Assembly (NCBI RefSeq): GCF_900188145.1
Contig: NZ_FZOJ01000010.1
Span: 62,001-126,000, forward strand
Length of the DNA: 64,000 nt
Direction: 5' to 3'
DNA from: Anaerovirgula multivorans
GTDB taxonomy: Bacteria; Bacillota; Clostridia; Peptostreptococcales; Natronincolaceae
Part shown: positions 52,157-60,889 of the stretch, piece after piece
Layout of the letters: each line of letters begins with the position of its first letter
Numbering within the stretch: position 1 is the first letter of the stretch
The notes under the pieces: model-generated
Told to the model about the DNA's origin: nothing
Seen by the model: the letters and a program-made list of their open reading frames with translations, nothing else
Databases searched by the model: none
Made by a program: the position numbers and the translations under genes

Positions 52157-52728
52157 CCTTCTCTTCCCTCCAATATTTTGCAAACAATGATACCCACAAG
52201 GGTAGATGCAGCTGTAGCCATAATAGAGGTGGCTATAATTTCTGTAGGAGCTATTGACCCAGCATCTGCTCTTATTTTTAATACCGTTAAAGGAATTAGT
52301 TGTATAGAAGACATATTGATGACTAAAAACATACACATGGCATTGGTGGCAGTCTTCTTATCTGTGTTCAGACTTTGCAGCTCCTCCATCGCCTTAATCC
52401 CTAAAGCAGTGGCAGAATTTCCTGCTCCAAACATATTTGCCACCATATTCATCATCATAGCACTAATGGCAGGGTGGTTAGGAGGGAGAGAGGGAAAAAG
52501 AATTTTTGTAACTGGCCTCATTAAAAGAGCAAAATGATGAATCAAACCAGATTTCTTGGCTATGTTCATAATCCCTAGCCAAACCCCCATGATTCCAGTA
52601 AGCCCAATGGCAAAAACCACTGCCTCTTGAGCGTCCTTTAGAATCACTTCATTGATAATTTCAGTTCTTCCGTTTATAACAGCTACAATCATACCAAGGA
52701 TGATCATACCAAACCATATTACACTCAT
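52153..52728 (-). CDS. spmA: Spore maturation protein A
   Basis: 191 residues, a Gate-domain membrane protein. The start MSVIWFGMIILGMIVAVING and the middle MMNMVANMFGAGNSATALG are characteristic. It forms a pair with SpmB in the spore membranes and promotes core dehydration. AGAGGA lies 5 bases before the ATG. Translationally coupled to spmB. I found no clear sporulation-sigma promoter upstream. Confidence 0.94.
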   Translation of the reverse strand: MSVIWFGMIILGMIVAVINGRTEIINEVILKDAQEAVVFAIGLTGIMGVWLGIMNIAKKSGLIHHFALLMRPVTKILFPSLPPNHPAISAMMMNMVANMFGAGNSATALGIKAMEELQSLNTDKKTATNAMCMFLVINMSSIQLIPLTVLKIRADAGSIAPTEIIATSIMATAASTLVGIIVCKILEGREG

Positions 52729-52875
52729 AAAAATCCTCTTTTCTTGATTTTTTAGTCTACAGTCATTACATGATATGATTTAGGGCTTTTCCCATATGCC
52801 TGCTCTTCCAATTCTATAAGCTCTTGTCTTTAGAAACTAAATTTTTTTCAAATTTTTTATTTATTGACAAAAATC

Positions 52876-52884
52876 TGTTATAAT
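52876..52884 (+). promoter_or_regulatory. Extended -10 promoter of pncB
   Basis: TGTTATAAT gives TGN plus a perfect TATAAT. TTGACA lies only nine bases upstream, too close to be its -35 partner, so the extended -10 probably suffices. The pncB ATG is about 100 bases downstream. Confidence 0.5.
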
Positions 52885-52987
52885 AGATTCAAAGAAATTT
52901 TATGCTTATAAAATGAGCTTAATTTAAAGGGAGTTTTTACTTCTACTGGATTGCAGCCAAATAAATCAAGATAAGGAAGGTATTACG

Positions 52988-54424
52988 ATGCGTAACCTCG
53001 CTTTATTAACAGACTTTTATCAGTTAACTATGATGAATGGTTACTTAAAACATAATATTCATGAGGATATTGTAGTCTTTGACTACTTTTTTAGAAAAAA
53101 TCCTTGCGACAGCAGTTATACAATTATTGCTGGTATAGAACAAGTTATAGATTACGTTGAAAACCTTAAGTTTACGGAAGAAGATTTAGATTACTTAAGG
53201 GGCTTAGGCTTCGATGAAAGCTTTCTATCAGCCCTAAAAAATTTCAAATTTTCTGGAACAATTTACGGAGTACCAGAGGGTTCTATCATGTTTCCTAATG
53301 AGCCTGTGTTAAGGATAAAGGCTCCAAGTTTTGAAGCTCAATTGATTGAAACTGCACTATTGAACATCCTTAATTTTCAGTCTTTGATTGCCACAAAGGC
53401 TTCTAGAATTATTGAGGCAGCTGAAGGAGACCCTGTATTTGAATTTGGATTAAGACGAGCCCAAGGTCCTGATGCTGGTATTTATGGAGCAAGAGCTGCC
53501 GTTATTGGCGGTTGTTCTTCCACCTCTAATGTATTGGCGGGAAAGATGTTTGATATCCCAGTTGTAGGTACACAAGCCCATAGTTGGATCCAAAGCTTTG
53601 ATTCAGAGTTAGAAGCCTTTGAAGCCTACGCAGCTACCTATCCTGATAATTGTCTGCTTTTAGTAGATACCTACAATACATTAAATAGCGGAGTTCCTAA
53701 TGCTATTAAAGTATTTCATCAGTTAAGAAAGAGAGGCTTTGAACCAAAGGGAATCCGTATTGATTCAGGAGATATTGCTTATCTTTCTAAAGAGGCTCGG
53801 AAAATTCTGGATGCAGCAGGCTTCCAGAATGTATCTATCGTAGCCTCCAGCGATCTAGATGAAGAAACCATCTATAGCTTAAAGATACAAAAATCCGCCA
53901 TCAATGGATGGGGAGTAGGAACAAATCTTATTACCTCCAGTAATTGTCCTGCATTAGGGGGAGTCTATAAGCTGTCAGCTATTGAAAAGAAGGATAAAAT
54001 TATCCCTAAGATAAAAATATCTGAAAATCCCGAAAAAATTACAAATCCAGGCTATAAAAAAGTAATCCGAATCTATGATTCCTATAATAACGCACAGGCA
54101 GATTTAATTATGTTAGAGGAAGAAGTCATTGATACCAATAAGCCTCTAACAATATTTCATCCTATTTATACGTGGAAAAAGAAGACTTTTAATAGATATA
54201 GCGTAAGAGAAATGTTGATTCCTATCTATCAAGAAGGAAATTTGGTTTATCCAAGGAAGACAGTATCTGAAATTAGGTCCTATGCAAAAAAAGAGTTAGA
54301 TAGTCTTTGGCCAGAATATAAAAGATTTAATCGACCACATCTTTATAAGGTGGATTTATCAGAAAAGCTTTGGAATTTAAAAAATCAAATGGTCAGTGAG
54401 TATAAAGAAAGAGATGCCTTTTAA
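52988..54424 (+). CDS. pncB: Nicotinate phosphoribosyltransferase
   Basis: 478 residues. LLTDFYQLTMMNGYLKH at the N-terminus, EFGLRRAQGPDAG near 155, GTQAHSWIQSF near 198 with the phosphorylatable His, and RIDSGDIAYLS near 255 identify the NAPRTase family. It condenses nicotinate with PRPP (ATP-dependent) to start NAD salvage, linking to prs in this window. AAGGAAGG lies 7 bases before the ATG. Monocistronic, with promoter and terminator visible. Confidence 0.96.
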   Translation: MRNLALLTDFYQLTMMNGYLKHNIHEDIVVFDYFFRKNPCDSSYTIIAGIEQVIDYVENLKFTEEDLDYLRGLGFDESFLSALKNFKFSGTIYGVPEGSIMFPNEPVLRIKAPSFEAQLIETALLNILNFQSLIATKASRIIEAAEGDPVFEFGLRRAQGPDAGIYGARAAVIGGCSSTSNVLAGKMFDIPVVGTQAHSWIQSFDSELEAFEAYAATYPDNCLLLVDTYNTLNSGVPNAIKVFHQLRKRGFEPKGIRIDSGDIAYLSKEARKILDAAGFQNVSIVASSDLDEETIYSLKIQKSAINGWGVGTNLITSSNCPALGGVYKLSAIEKKDKIIPKIKISENPEKITNPGYKKVIRIYDSYNNAQADLIMLEEEVIDTNKPLTIFHPIYTWKKKTFNRYSVREMLIPIYQEGNLVYPRKTVSEIRSYAKKELDSLWPEYKRFNRPHLYKVDLSEKLWNLKNQMVSEYKERDAF

Positions 54425-54440
54425 GGATCTCTTTCTTTTT
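54407..54440 (+). terminator. pncB terminator
   Basis: GAAAGAGAT and ATCTCTTTC arms around the stop codon, followed by TTTTTG. The hairpin overlaps the last codons of pncB. Confidence 0.82.
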
Positions 54441-54459
54441 GTAGATATACATTTGTAAT

Positions 54460-54540
54460 TTTAATACACTACAGGCCATGGTTGCAGTTCTTGACTACGT
54501 TCTTTAGTCACGGGCGAGACTATAGATCCTGGGTATAGAG
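54460..54540. repeat. Dispersed repeat family 2, copy B
   Basis: Contains GGTTGCAGTTCTTGACTACG then TTCTTTAGTCACGGGCGAGA then CTATAGATCCTGGGTATAGA, matching 45381-45480 along its length. It lies between the converging pncB and CCA-transferase genes. Confidence 0.75.
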
Positions 54541-54558
54541 GCTTATTTATATGTTTAT

Positions 54559-55980
54559 TTAGTAGATCTCCTTTATATAGGTGAGAACTGCTTCCTTAGT
54601 AGGAACAATCTCTCCCAAATAGATGGCTTTTCGAATCTCCTCCAGCATTTTCCCTATGATTACACCTTCCGGAATATTCAGCGCCTCCATGATTTCCCTA
54701 CCTTTAATAATTTTAGAGATGTTTTCTATAGGCTTATATCGAGTTAAATAATTATTGGCTATATATTCTATGTGTACCTTAAACATCCCCATCTCTTCCT
54801 TAGAATTCAATACTCTTCTAGTGGCAACGATATCAGCTAAGGCAATTAATAGAATGTCTAAGGTTTCTTTTCCAGTTTCATTAAACATCTCGTATAGACT
54901 TTTTCCACTTACATCATTTTTTTTATATAATACCAATGGCCACATATGCAGCGCCACATATTTGTATAATAATTCCTTTTCCTTCACGCTTAGTTTCAAT
55001 TTATCGCCATATTCTTTAGCAAGTTTCGCTCCTGTAATTTCATGACCTTTAAAACGAACTCTCCCTTTGACATCTACCTTCTGAACAGAGGGTTTCCCTA
55101 CGTCATGAAATAGCGCTCCCAGCTTCAACAAGTGAAGTCGACTGTGATTGCCTGCAATTATGTGACTAGTATGTTCTTCATAGGCTTCTCTTATATGATC
55201 CTCAAAGAACCCATGGGCATAGATATAGCTTTCTATCTCCTTCATAGTATAGATGGAATGAGTCCAGCTATCTAAAACATGATATTTACATTCACCAATT
55301 TTCTTCATTTCTACTATTTCAGGAAAAATCTTTTCCAATAGATTTAGTTGTTTATCCATTAGATGAAAATAATAATAGGCCTTATTTTCATCTAGAATTT
55401 TAAAAAGCTCTTCAGCAATCCTCTCTCCTGCTACATTAGTAATTAAGTGGCTGTGACTTTCAATTAATTTTTTTGTTTCCCTATCTAAATCGAAGTCCAA
55501 TTGACACATAAATCGTGGTACCCTTAACATCCGTAAAGGATCCTCTCGAAAGACTTTATCCTGCATATGTCGAATTGTTTTATTATATAAATCCTTCACT
55601 CCATTAAATGGATCGATGATAGCACCTTCATTTAATGGCCACCCCTTCCTTAGATTATAGGCCATAGCATTGATAGTGAAGTCTCTTTCATATAAATCCT
55701 CTTCAATAGTATTTCCCCGCATTTTGCTGAAATCCAATAGAATCTTATCCTTTAGCACCACTCGATAAATTTCTCTATCATCGTCTAGCTCTACGAAGGT
55801 TCCTCTCAAAATGTCAGCAACCTTTTCAGCGAGGAGCCTACTGTGGCGTACTGTCACCAGATCAAGGTCCTTTGTCCTTCTATTAAGCAATAAATCCCGT
55901 ATTGTACCCCCTACTAAGTATATCTCCACATTTAATTCCTTACTTATCTGAAGAACACGAACAATAATGGTATTCATCAT
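54559..55980 (-). CDS. cca: CCA-adding/poly(A) polymerase-type tRNA nucleotidyltransferase with HD domain
   Basis: 473 residues. Class II nucleotidyltransferase head: LVGGTIRDLLLNRRTKDLDLV near 22-42 (GGxxRD and DxD), ERDFTINAMAYN near 108 and RMLRVPRF near 150; then an HD phosphohydrolase domain with GALFHDVGKPSVQ near 290 and HEITGAKLAKEYG. It likely adds or repairs tRNA CCA ends; in bacteria with split activity, such HD-bearing enzymes can be A- or CC-adding. AGGAG precedes two adjacent ATGs; the first is used. Not part of the B. subtilis version of this locus. Confidence 0.93.
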   Translation of the reverse strand: MMNTIIVRVLQISKELNVEIYLVGGTIRDLLLNRRTKDLDLVTVRHSRLLAEKVADILRGTFVELDDDREIYRVVLKDKILLDFSKMRGNTIEEDLYERDFTINAMAYNLRKGWPLNEGAIIDPFNGVKDLYNKTIRHMQDKVFREDPLRMLRVPRFMCQLDFDLDRETKKLIESHSHLITNVAGERIAEELFKILDENKAYYYFHLMDKQLNLLEKIFPEIVEMKKIGECKYHVLDSWTHSIYTMKEIESYIYAHGFFEDHIREAYEEHTSHIIAGNHSRLHLLKLGALFHDVGKPSVQKVDVKGRVRFKGHEITGAKLAKEYGDKLKLSVKEKELLYKYVALHMWPLVLYKKNDVSGKSLYEMFNETGKETLDILLIALADIVATRRVLNSKEEMGMFKVHIEYIANNYLTRYKPIENISKIIKGREIMEALNIPEGVIIGKMLEEIRKAIYLGEIVPTKEAVLTYIKEIY

Positions 55981-56244
55981 ATCAGCTCCTTTTGTTAATT
56001 TTCCCCCTTACCATTACTGTAAAAGTTTTTATATACAACTTCTGTAGCTGCCTTTACTATAACTTTTAAAGACTTTGAATCCTATCGTTAACAAATATTT
56101 AACATTAGTTAGTCATTGACTTTTTATGGAATATCTGGTACTATTTAATACATATATTGTCGAATTTTGTATAAATGTGTTTGTCAGTTGTTTTTGTTTA
56201 GTAGATTTATTAATTTAAACAATGTAAGAGGGGGGGACAAAAGT

Positions 56245-56484
56245 TTGAAATCAACAGGTATTGTAAGAAAAGTAGATGAGTTAGGTAGAATCGTGCTACC
56301 AATTGAATTAAGACGCACCCTAAATATTGCAGAGAAAGATGCCCTAGAAATTTATGTAGACGGTGAAAGTATTTTACTAAAAAAGTATGAACCTGCCTGT
56401 ATTTTCTGTGGAAATGCTAAAAATGTAACAGTACATAAAACCAAAAATATTTGTAGCGAATGTATCGATGAATTAGTTAAGTAG
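56245..56484 (+). CDS. abrB: AbrB-family transition-state regulator with zinc-ribbon tail
   Basis: 79 residues. Residues 1-52 are the AbrB swapped-hairpin domain (STGIVRKVDELGRIVLPIEL, RTLNIAEKDALEIYV). The tail carries CIFC and CSEC, a C-x2-C-x14-C-x2-C arrangement that may bind zinc. AbrB represses stationary-phase genes during growth. The start is TTG (56245), 8 bases after a GGGGGGG run; the longer in-frame upstream start has no ribosome site. Its location beside rsmI matches B. subtilis abrB. Confidence 0.93.
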   Translation: MKSTGIVRKVDELGRIVLPIELRRTLNIAEKDALEIYVDGESILLKKYEPACIFCGNAKNVTVHKTKNICSECIDELVK

Positions 56485-56491
56485 CAGGATG

Positions 56492-56526
56492 AAGAAGCCA
56501 TGGACGTTAAATATCTATGGCTTCTT
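56492..56526. terminator. Bidirectional terminator between abrB and rsmI
   Basis: AAGAAGCCAT (56492-56501) and ATGGCTTCTT (56517-56526) are exact arms around a 15-base loop, serving the two converging genes. The rsmI stop lies inside the loop. Confidence 0.8.
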
Positions 56527-57358
56527 TATATACTTCTGATTTAGATATCTTTCTAAGTTTTGCTACTTTTTTGATAGCTTCTTTTTTATCCATACCCGTC
56601 TCCATAAAAGAGGTAATATGCTGTTTTATGGTAAGTTCTTCATATGCTTCCTGTTGCCTTAGTTCTTCCTCCTCTGAACTTATTCCTTCACATAGTAGAA
56701 CCATTTCTCCCTTTGGTGGACTTTCAAGAAAATGATCATAAATCTCTTGTAGGTTACCTCGAATAAATTCTTCATATTTTTTTGTTAGTTCCCTAGCCAC
56801 TACCCCTCTGCGGTTTCCTAAGATGTCTATCATATCTTTGAGCGTATCTTTAATTCGATGGGGAGCTTCATAAAATACTAGCGTTCTATCTTGATCTTTA
56901 ATTTTTTCAAGCCGTTCTTTTCGCTTTTTTTTCTCCCGATTTAGAAAACCTTCAAAAGCGAATTGTCTTGTATCTAATCCTGATGCTACTAACCCCATGA
57001 TTCCAGCTGTTGCTCCTGGTAGCACCTCAACATTAATATTTTCTTCTATGCACCGTTTTATTAATATTTCTCCAGGATCTGAAATCCCTGGCATTCCCGC
57101 ATCTGATACTAAAGCAATATTCTCCCCCTGCAGCAATCTTTCAATTAAATACTGACTTTTGGTTTTCTCGTTGTGCTCATGATAACTGATGAGGAATTTT
57201 TGTATGTCAAAGTGTCTTAATAGACGAATGGTATGACGGGTATCCTCTGCTGCTATAGCATCTACTTCCTTAAGAATCCTTAAGGTTCTGAGGGTAATAT
57301 CCTCTAAATTTCCAATAGGAGTAGGGCATATGTATAATTTTCCTTCACTCAGCTTCAT
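56507..57358 (-). CDS. rsmI: 16S rRNA 2'-O-methyltransferase RsmI
   Basis: 283 residues. LYICPTPIGNLEDITLRTL at the start, AEDTRHTIRLL near 42, SDAGMPGISDPG near 83 and VLPGATAGIMGL near 110 are the SAM-dependent tetrapyrrole-methylase-fold motifs of RsmI (YraL), which methylates C1402 of 16S rRNA. The ATG overlaps the end of trmN6 by 14 bases, with AAGG of GGGGAGG upstream; the in-frame upstream extension is a shadow of trmN6. Confidence 0.96.
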   Translation of the reverse strand: MKLSEGKLYICPTPIGNLEDITLRTLRILKEVDAIAAEDTRHTIRLLRHFDIQKFLISYHEHNEKTKSQYLIERLLQGENIALVSDAGMPGISDPGEILIKRCIEENINVEVLPGATAGIMGLVASGLDTRQFAFEGFLNREKKKRKERLEKIKDQDRTLVFYEAPHRIKDTLKDMIDILGNRRGVVARELTKKYEEFIRGNLQEIYDHFLESPPKGEMVLLCEGISSEEEELRQQEAYEELTIKQHITSFMETGMDKKEAIKKVAKLRKISKSEVYKEAIDI

Positions 57359-58112
57359 CCTCCCCTTTCTCCAGTATTCTTCTCCCATATATTTCATAAA
57401 TTTCCTTTGTATAGCTTCCATCTTGATCATATACATGCAAAGGATCTAATACTTTTAACTCCGGCATAGCCGCCTTTCTACACTCCAATAATAATAAATT
57501 TGGTTTTTTCCCATAGGTGGGGTGAATAAATCGTATTTGTTTCGGCTCTAGTTTATATTGCCTACAATAATACATAATATCCACCAATCGCTGAGGACGA
57601 TGTACCATAAAGAATTTTCCCCAATGTTTCAGTAGCCTAGAAGCTATTCTAATAACATCCTCAAGTTCACATTTTACTTCATGTCTAGATATAGATTTGG
57701 TATCCTGTGGATTTAACAGTCCTTTAGGGTGCATATAGGGAGGATTGGAGGTAACTACATCAAAGCCGTTAACTGGTAATTCTTCTAAAGCGTTTTTCAA
57801 ATCCATTTGTAGGATGTGAATTCTATCCTCTAGAGAATTCAATTTCACACTGCGTTTTGCCATATCTGCTACTTTCTCTTGAATCTCCAGAGCTGTTATA
57901 TGACTTGTACTACTTTTCCCTGCTAAAAGAATAGGAATAATTCCAGTTCCTGTACCTAAGTCCACTATTTTTGCATTTTTTTTCAAATCTACAAAATTTG
58001 CCAATAATACGGCATCAATGCCAAAACAAAAGCCTTTAGGGTTTTGTATAATTTTTAAATCGTTTAGTTGTAAATCATCTATCCGTTCATGGGGTTTGAG
58101 TAAATCATTCAT
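57345..58112 (-). CDS. trmN6: tRNA1(Val) adenine-N6-methyltransferase (YabB)
   Basis: 255 residues. SAM motif VDLGTGTGIIPILLAG near 47, ALEIQ near 73 and the N6-adenine catalytic VVTSNPPYM near 122 define the TrmN6/YabB family, which methylates A37 of tRNA-Val. FGIDAVLLANF near 30 is a typical family start. The ribosome site AGGTGA is about 12 bases upstream of the ATG. It overlaps rsmI, in the B. subtilis order yabB-(yazA)-rsmI, here without yazA. Confidence 0.93.
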   Translation of the reverse strand: MNDLLKPHERIDDLQLNDLKIIQNPKGFCFGIDAVLLANFVDLKKNAKIVDLGTGTGIIPILLAGKSSTSHITALEIQEKVADMAKRSVKLNSLEDRIHILQMDLKNALEELPVNGFDVVTSNPPYMHPKGLLNPQDTKSISRHEVKCELEDVIRIASRLLKHWGKFFMVHRPQRLVDIMYYCRQYKLEPKQIRFIHPTYGKKPNLLLLECRKAAMPELKVLDPLHVYDQDGSYTKEIYEIYGRRILEKGEDEAE

Positions 58113-58211
58113 TTGTATAATATGTCACCTCAATTGTTTAATATCTAGTATAGATAACCAATTTTAAACTTTAATTTTGATATAGATATGTGATCATAAA
58201 TTTTAATATAC

Positions 58212-58254
58212 TAAGGGCTAAGGTCAAGATTAATTAATAATCAAACCTTAGCCC
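58212..58254 (-). terminator. Terminator after the TlpA-like gene
   Basis: GGGCTAAGGT (58215-58224) and ACCTTAGCCC (58245-58254) are perfect arms around a 20-base AT-rich loop. The minus strand continues TAGTATATTAAAATTT. Confidence 0.75.
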
Positions 58255-58261
58255 ATTACCT

Positions 58262-58849
58262 TTATTGTATAAGTGGTTCTAGTATCTGCTCTATCTCATC
58301 TAAAACCTCATCTTCCTTGATCAAAGTGGTGAAGGATTTTACTGTTTCTTCTTTTTCATCTAAAAACACAGTAGTAGGAAGGCTTCCTACAAAGTAACTT
58401 TGGGTTTTTTCCCCTTCTTCATCCAAAAGTATAGGAAAAGAATACTTCTTTTCTCGCATATAGCTTTGAATTTCCTCTTTAGCCATTGTATCAAAGGAGG
58501 TAGCATGAATACCTATGATGACAACATCCTCCTCTAAAAGTTTATATACATTTTCTAGTATGTCCAATTGTTCTTTGGATTCTTCATTCCAAGATACCCA
58601 AAAAGATAAAATTGCTGGCTTTTTGTCTTCTCCTTTTAATATATCCTCTAGGGAATCCTTCTCTCGGGCTTCCTCCCACAGGTCTCCATCTACTTCTCCA
58701 CTATCCGGTTCCTGCTGTAGATTCTCCTCCTGTTGGATAGGATCTGTATCTTCAGTAATATCTTGAGCTTTTCTTCCACAGCCCACTAATAGTAAAATAA
58801 CTAATCCTAATAATAGAAGAGAAATCAGTCTTTTGTTTATTGCCTTCAC
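58262..58849 (-). CDS. TlpA/ResA-like thioredoxin-fold lipoprotein without CxxC
   Basis: 195 residues. Lipobox LLVGC (Cys24), an acidic spacer, then a thioredoxin-like domain (about 65-190): ILSFWVSWNEESKEQLDIL near 82 takes the place of the usual WATWCxxC, VVIIGIHAT near 110 and the cis-proline loop SLPTTVFLD near 158 are kept. Both active-site cysteines are absent (Asn and Ser/Lys positions), so classic disulfide chemistry is unlikely. GTG start, 8 bases after AAGGAG. It sits between ricT and trmN6, where B. subtilis has yabA. Confidence 0.85.
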   Translation of the reverse strand: MKAINKRLISLLLLGLVILLLVGCGRKAQDITEDTDPIQQEENLQQEPDSGEVDGDLWEEAREKDSLEDILKGEDKKPAILSFWVSWNEESKEQLDILENVYKLLEEDVVIIGIHATSFDTMAKEEIQSYMREKKYSFPILLDEEGEKTQSYFVGSLPTTVFLDEKEETVKSFTTLIKEDEVLDEIEQILEPLIQ

Positions 58850-58873
58850 CTATATCACTCCTTCTTAGGATGG

Positions 58874-59785
58874 TTAGTCTTCTAACTCCTTCAATTGTTG
58901 TAATTCTTCATCCAACAAGCCTTCCTGTCGCTGAACATTGCCCTCCAGCTGCTCTTTAAGGCTCCGCTTTTCTTTTATTTTTGTGACTTCGGTAATATTA
59001 CATATTTTTAACTCTTCTGTATTGTCACTAGGGTTTTTTATCTTTACTTTTACCTTTTCTAGCAATACATTAGTTTCAATCACTGTTCCTTCTCCATCGG
59101 GGGTCAAAACAATTGAACCAATTCCTGGTAACTTGTCAAGAATTTCTTGGTACATATCGTATTCATATTTTAAGCAACAAAACAATCTTCCACAAATACC
59201 TGAAATCTTTGTTGGATTCAGGGAGAGGCTTTGTTCCTTGGCCATTTTTATTGACACTGGTTCAAAATCACCTAACCAGGTGGAACAGCATAAGGATTTA
59301 CCGCAGGTGCCAATACCTCCCAGCATTTTTGATTCATCTCGGACACCAATTTGTCTTAATTCAATACGAGTTTTAAATATGGAAGCTAAATCCTTTACTA
59401 ATTCTCTAAAATCCACCCTACCATCAGCAGTAAAATAAAAAATCACTTTATTATTATCAAAGGTATATTCTACATCAATTAACTTCATTTCCAATTGATG
59501 TTCTGTAATCTTTTCAAGACAAACCTCAAGCGCTTCTTTTTCCTTTATTTTATTTTCCTTATGTCTCTGTCTGTCCTCTTCAGTGACGGTTCTAATAACA
59601 TCCTTTAGTGGAGCTACAATGTCTTCTTCAGAAACATCCTTAGGTCCTACCACTACTTCTCCAAATTCTATGCCTCTAGCGGTTTCAACAATAACATAAT
59701 CGTTCTTCTTTATTTCAACTTCTCCGGGATTAAAGTAATAAATTTTCCCAGCCTTCTTAAACCGCACACCTACAACTGTAACCAT
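58874..59785 (-). CDS. ricT: PSP1-domain protein RicT (YaaT)
   Basis: 303 residues. VVGVRFKKAGKIYYFNPGE at the N-terminus and ARGIEFGEVV near 35 are typical, and the cysteine-rich motifs GTCGKSLCCSTWLGDF near 168 and GICGRLFCCLKYEYD near 205 match the PSP1 domain of YaaT. With RicA and RicF it forms an iron-sulfur complex that stimulates RNase Y mRNA processing and affects Spo0A phosphorylation. AGGGAGG precedes the ATG. It follows holB in the conserved order. Confidence 0.95.
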   Translation of the reverse strand: MVTVVGVRFKKAGKIYYFNPGEVEIKKNDYVIVETARGIEFGEVVVGPKDVSEEDIVAPLKDVIRTVTEEDRQRHKENKIKEKEALEVCLEKITEHQLEMKLIDVEYTFDNNKVIFYFTADGRVDFRELVKDLASIFKTRIELRQIGVRDESKMLGGIGTCGKSLCCSTWLGDFEPVSIKMAKEQSLSLNPTKISGICGRLFCCLKYEYDMYQEILDKLPGIGSIVLTPDGEGTVIETNVLLEKVKVKIKNPSDNTEELKICNITEVTKIKEKRSLKEQLEGNVQRQEGLLDEELQQLKELED

Positions 59786-59884
59786 TAATAATTCCTCCCT
59801 AGTTCTATATGAAAGAGGTTAAGGTCCTCTCAATTAATATTAGCCTTTTCTTATTGTATCAAACTTTGTACACTTATGCTATTG

Positions 59885-60871
59885 TTAAAATTTTGCCTTC
59901 TGTTTAAGATCTAAAATCATTACTTCTATGTTTAATTGATAGTTTACATTACTTCGGAAATTGTCTTTTGTTCTATCAATAATAAAAAGCATTTCTTTAA
60001 TATGACTTAAAGGAAGTTTATTAGATTGATATAGGATTTCTTCAATCTCATCTATGTTAATAATATAGTCCTTTTTTTCCGTATCTTTATATATTAAAAC
60101 ATCGCGATACCAACCCATCAGGATTTCTAATATTTCATCAATATGAAGCTTCTCGTCATTAAAAAACTGAACTCTTTCCAATAACTGTATAGTATTTTTG
60201 TCAATAATATCTCTTGTTATCCTTATAATTTCTTTTCTTCTATTTTTAAAGGCTTCATCTTCTAATAGCTGTAGCGCTTTACCAACAACACCATTAGAGA
60301 AGGCAGCGATTACCTTAGCTTCTTCTATGTCAACAGATTTTTCCTTCACTAGATATTTCTGCATTTTTTCCATCGTCACTGGCAATAGCTTCATTCGTTG
60401 ACATCTTGAAACAATAGTAGGCAATAGACTGGTGGCATTAGCGGTCAAGAGTATCATGGTGGCATATTCTGGTGGTTCCTCTAGGGTTTTCAAAAGGGCA
60501 TTTTGCGCCTGAAGGGTCATTTTATCTGCATCACAAATAATATAGACCTTTTGGCTACCTTCATAGGGTTTCATTTGAAGGTTCTTTTGCATCTGCCTTA
60601 TGGCCTCTATTTTAATAGAACCCTCCTCCTGCAGCCATTGTATCTCAGGATGATTCCCATGCTCCAGCTTTTTACAGCTAATACATCGATTGCAGGGCCT
60701 TTTCCCTTCTCCTCTACAGCAGATTCCCTTGGCTAATTGATAGGCAATCTTTTTTTTACCTAATCCTCTTTGTCCCTCTAGCAAATAGGCGTGAACTAAC
60801 TGTTTCTTTTCTAATGCTTTTTTTAAGTTTTCCTTTAGTCTTTCCTGCCCTAATATACAATTAAAGCCCAT
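59885..60871 (-). CDS. holB: DNA polymerase III delta' subunit
   Basis: 328 residues, AAA+ clamp-loader subunit. GQERLKENLKKAL at the start, a P-loop-like YLLEGQRGLGKKKIA near 30, the zinc module CNRCISCKKLEHGNHPE near 60, ICDADKMTLQAQNALLKTLE near 110 (Walker B and sensor region), and SRCQRMKLLP near 155. It loads the beta clamp with tau and delta. GAGCGAGG precedes the ATG. Located between darA and ricT as in B. subtilis. Confidence 0.95.
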   Translation of the reverse strand: MGFNCILGQERLKENLKKALEKKQLVHAYLLEGQRGLGKKKIAYQLAKGICCRGEGKRPCNRCISCKKLEHGNHPEIQWLQEEGSIKIEAIRQMQKNLQMKPYEGSQKVYIICDADKMTLQAQNALLKTLEEPPEYATMILLTANATSLLPTIVSRCQRMKLLPVTMEKMQKYLVKEKSVDIEEAKVIAAFSNGVVGKALQLLEDEAFKNRRKEIIRITRDIIDKNTIQLLERVQFFNDEKLHIDEILEILMGWYRDVLIYKDTEKKDYIINIDEIEEILYQSNKLPLSHIKEMLFIIDRTKDNFRSNVNYQLNIEVMILDLKQKAKF

Positions 60872-60889
60872 ACGTATCCTCGCTCTCTT

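Noticed and set aside
51620..52336. Longer version of spmB starting at 52336
   Set aside because: The first 60 codons overlap spmA in another frame and look unlike spmB; the ATG at 52156 overlaps the spmA stop as expected.
52865..52884. Classical SigA promoter TTGACA/TATAAT before pncB
   Set aside because: The spacer would be only 9 bases; the extended -10 reading is more plausible.
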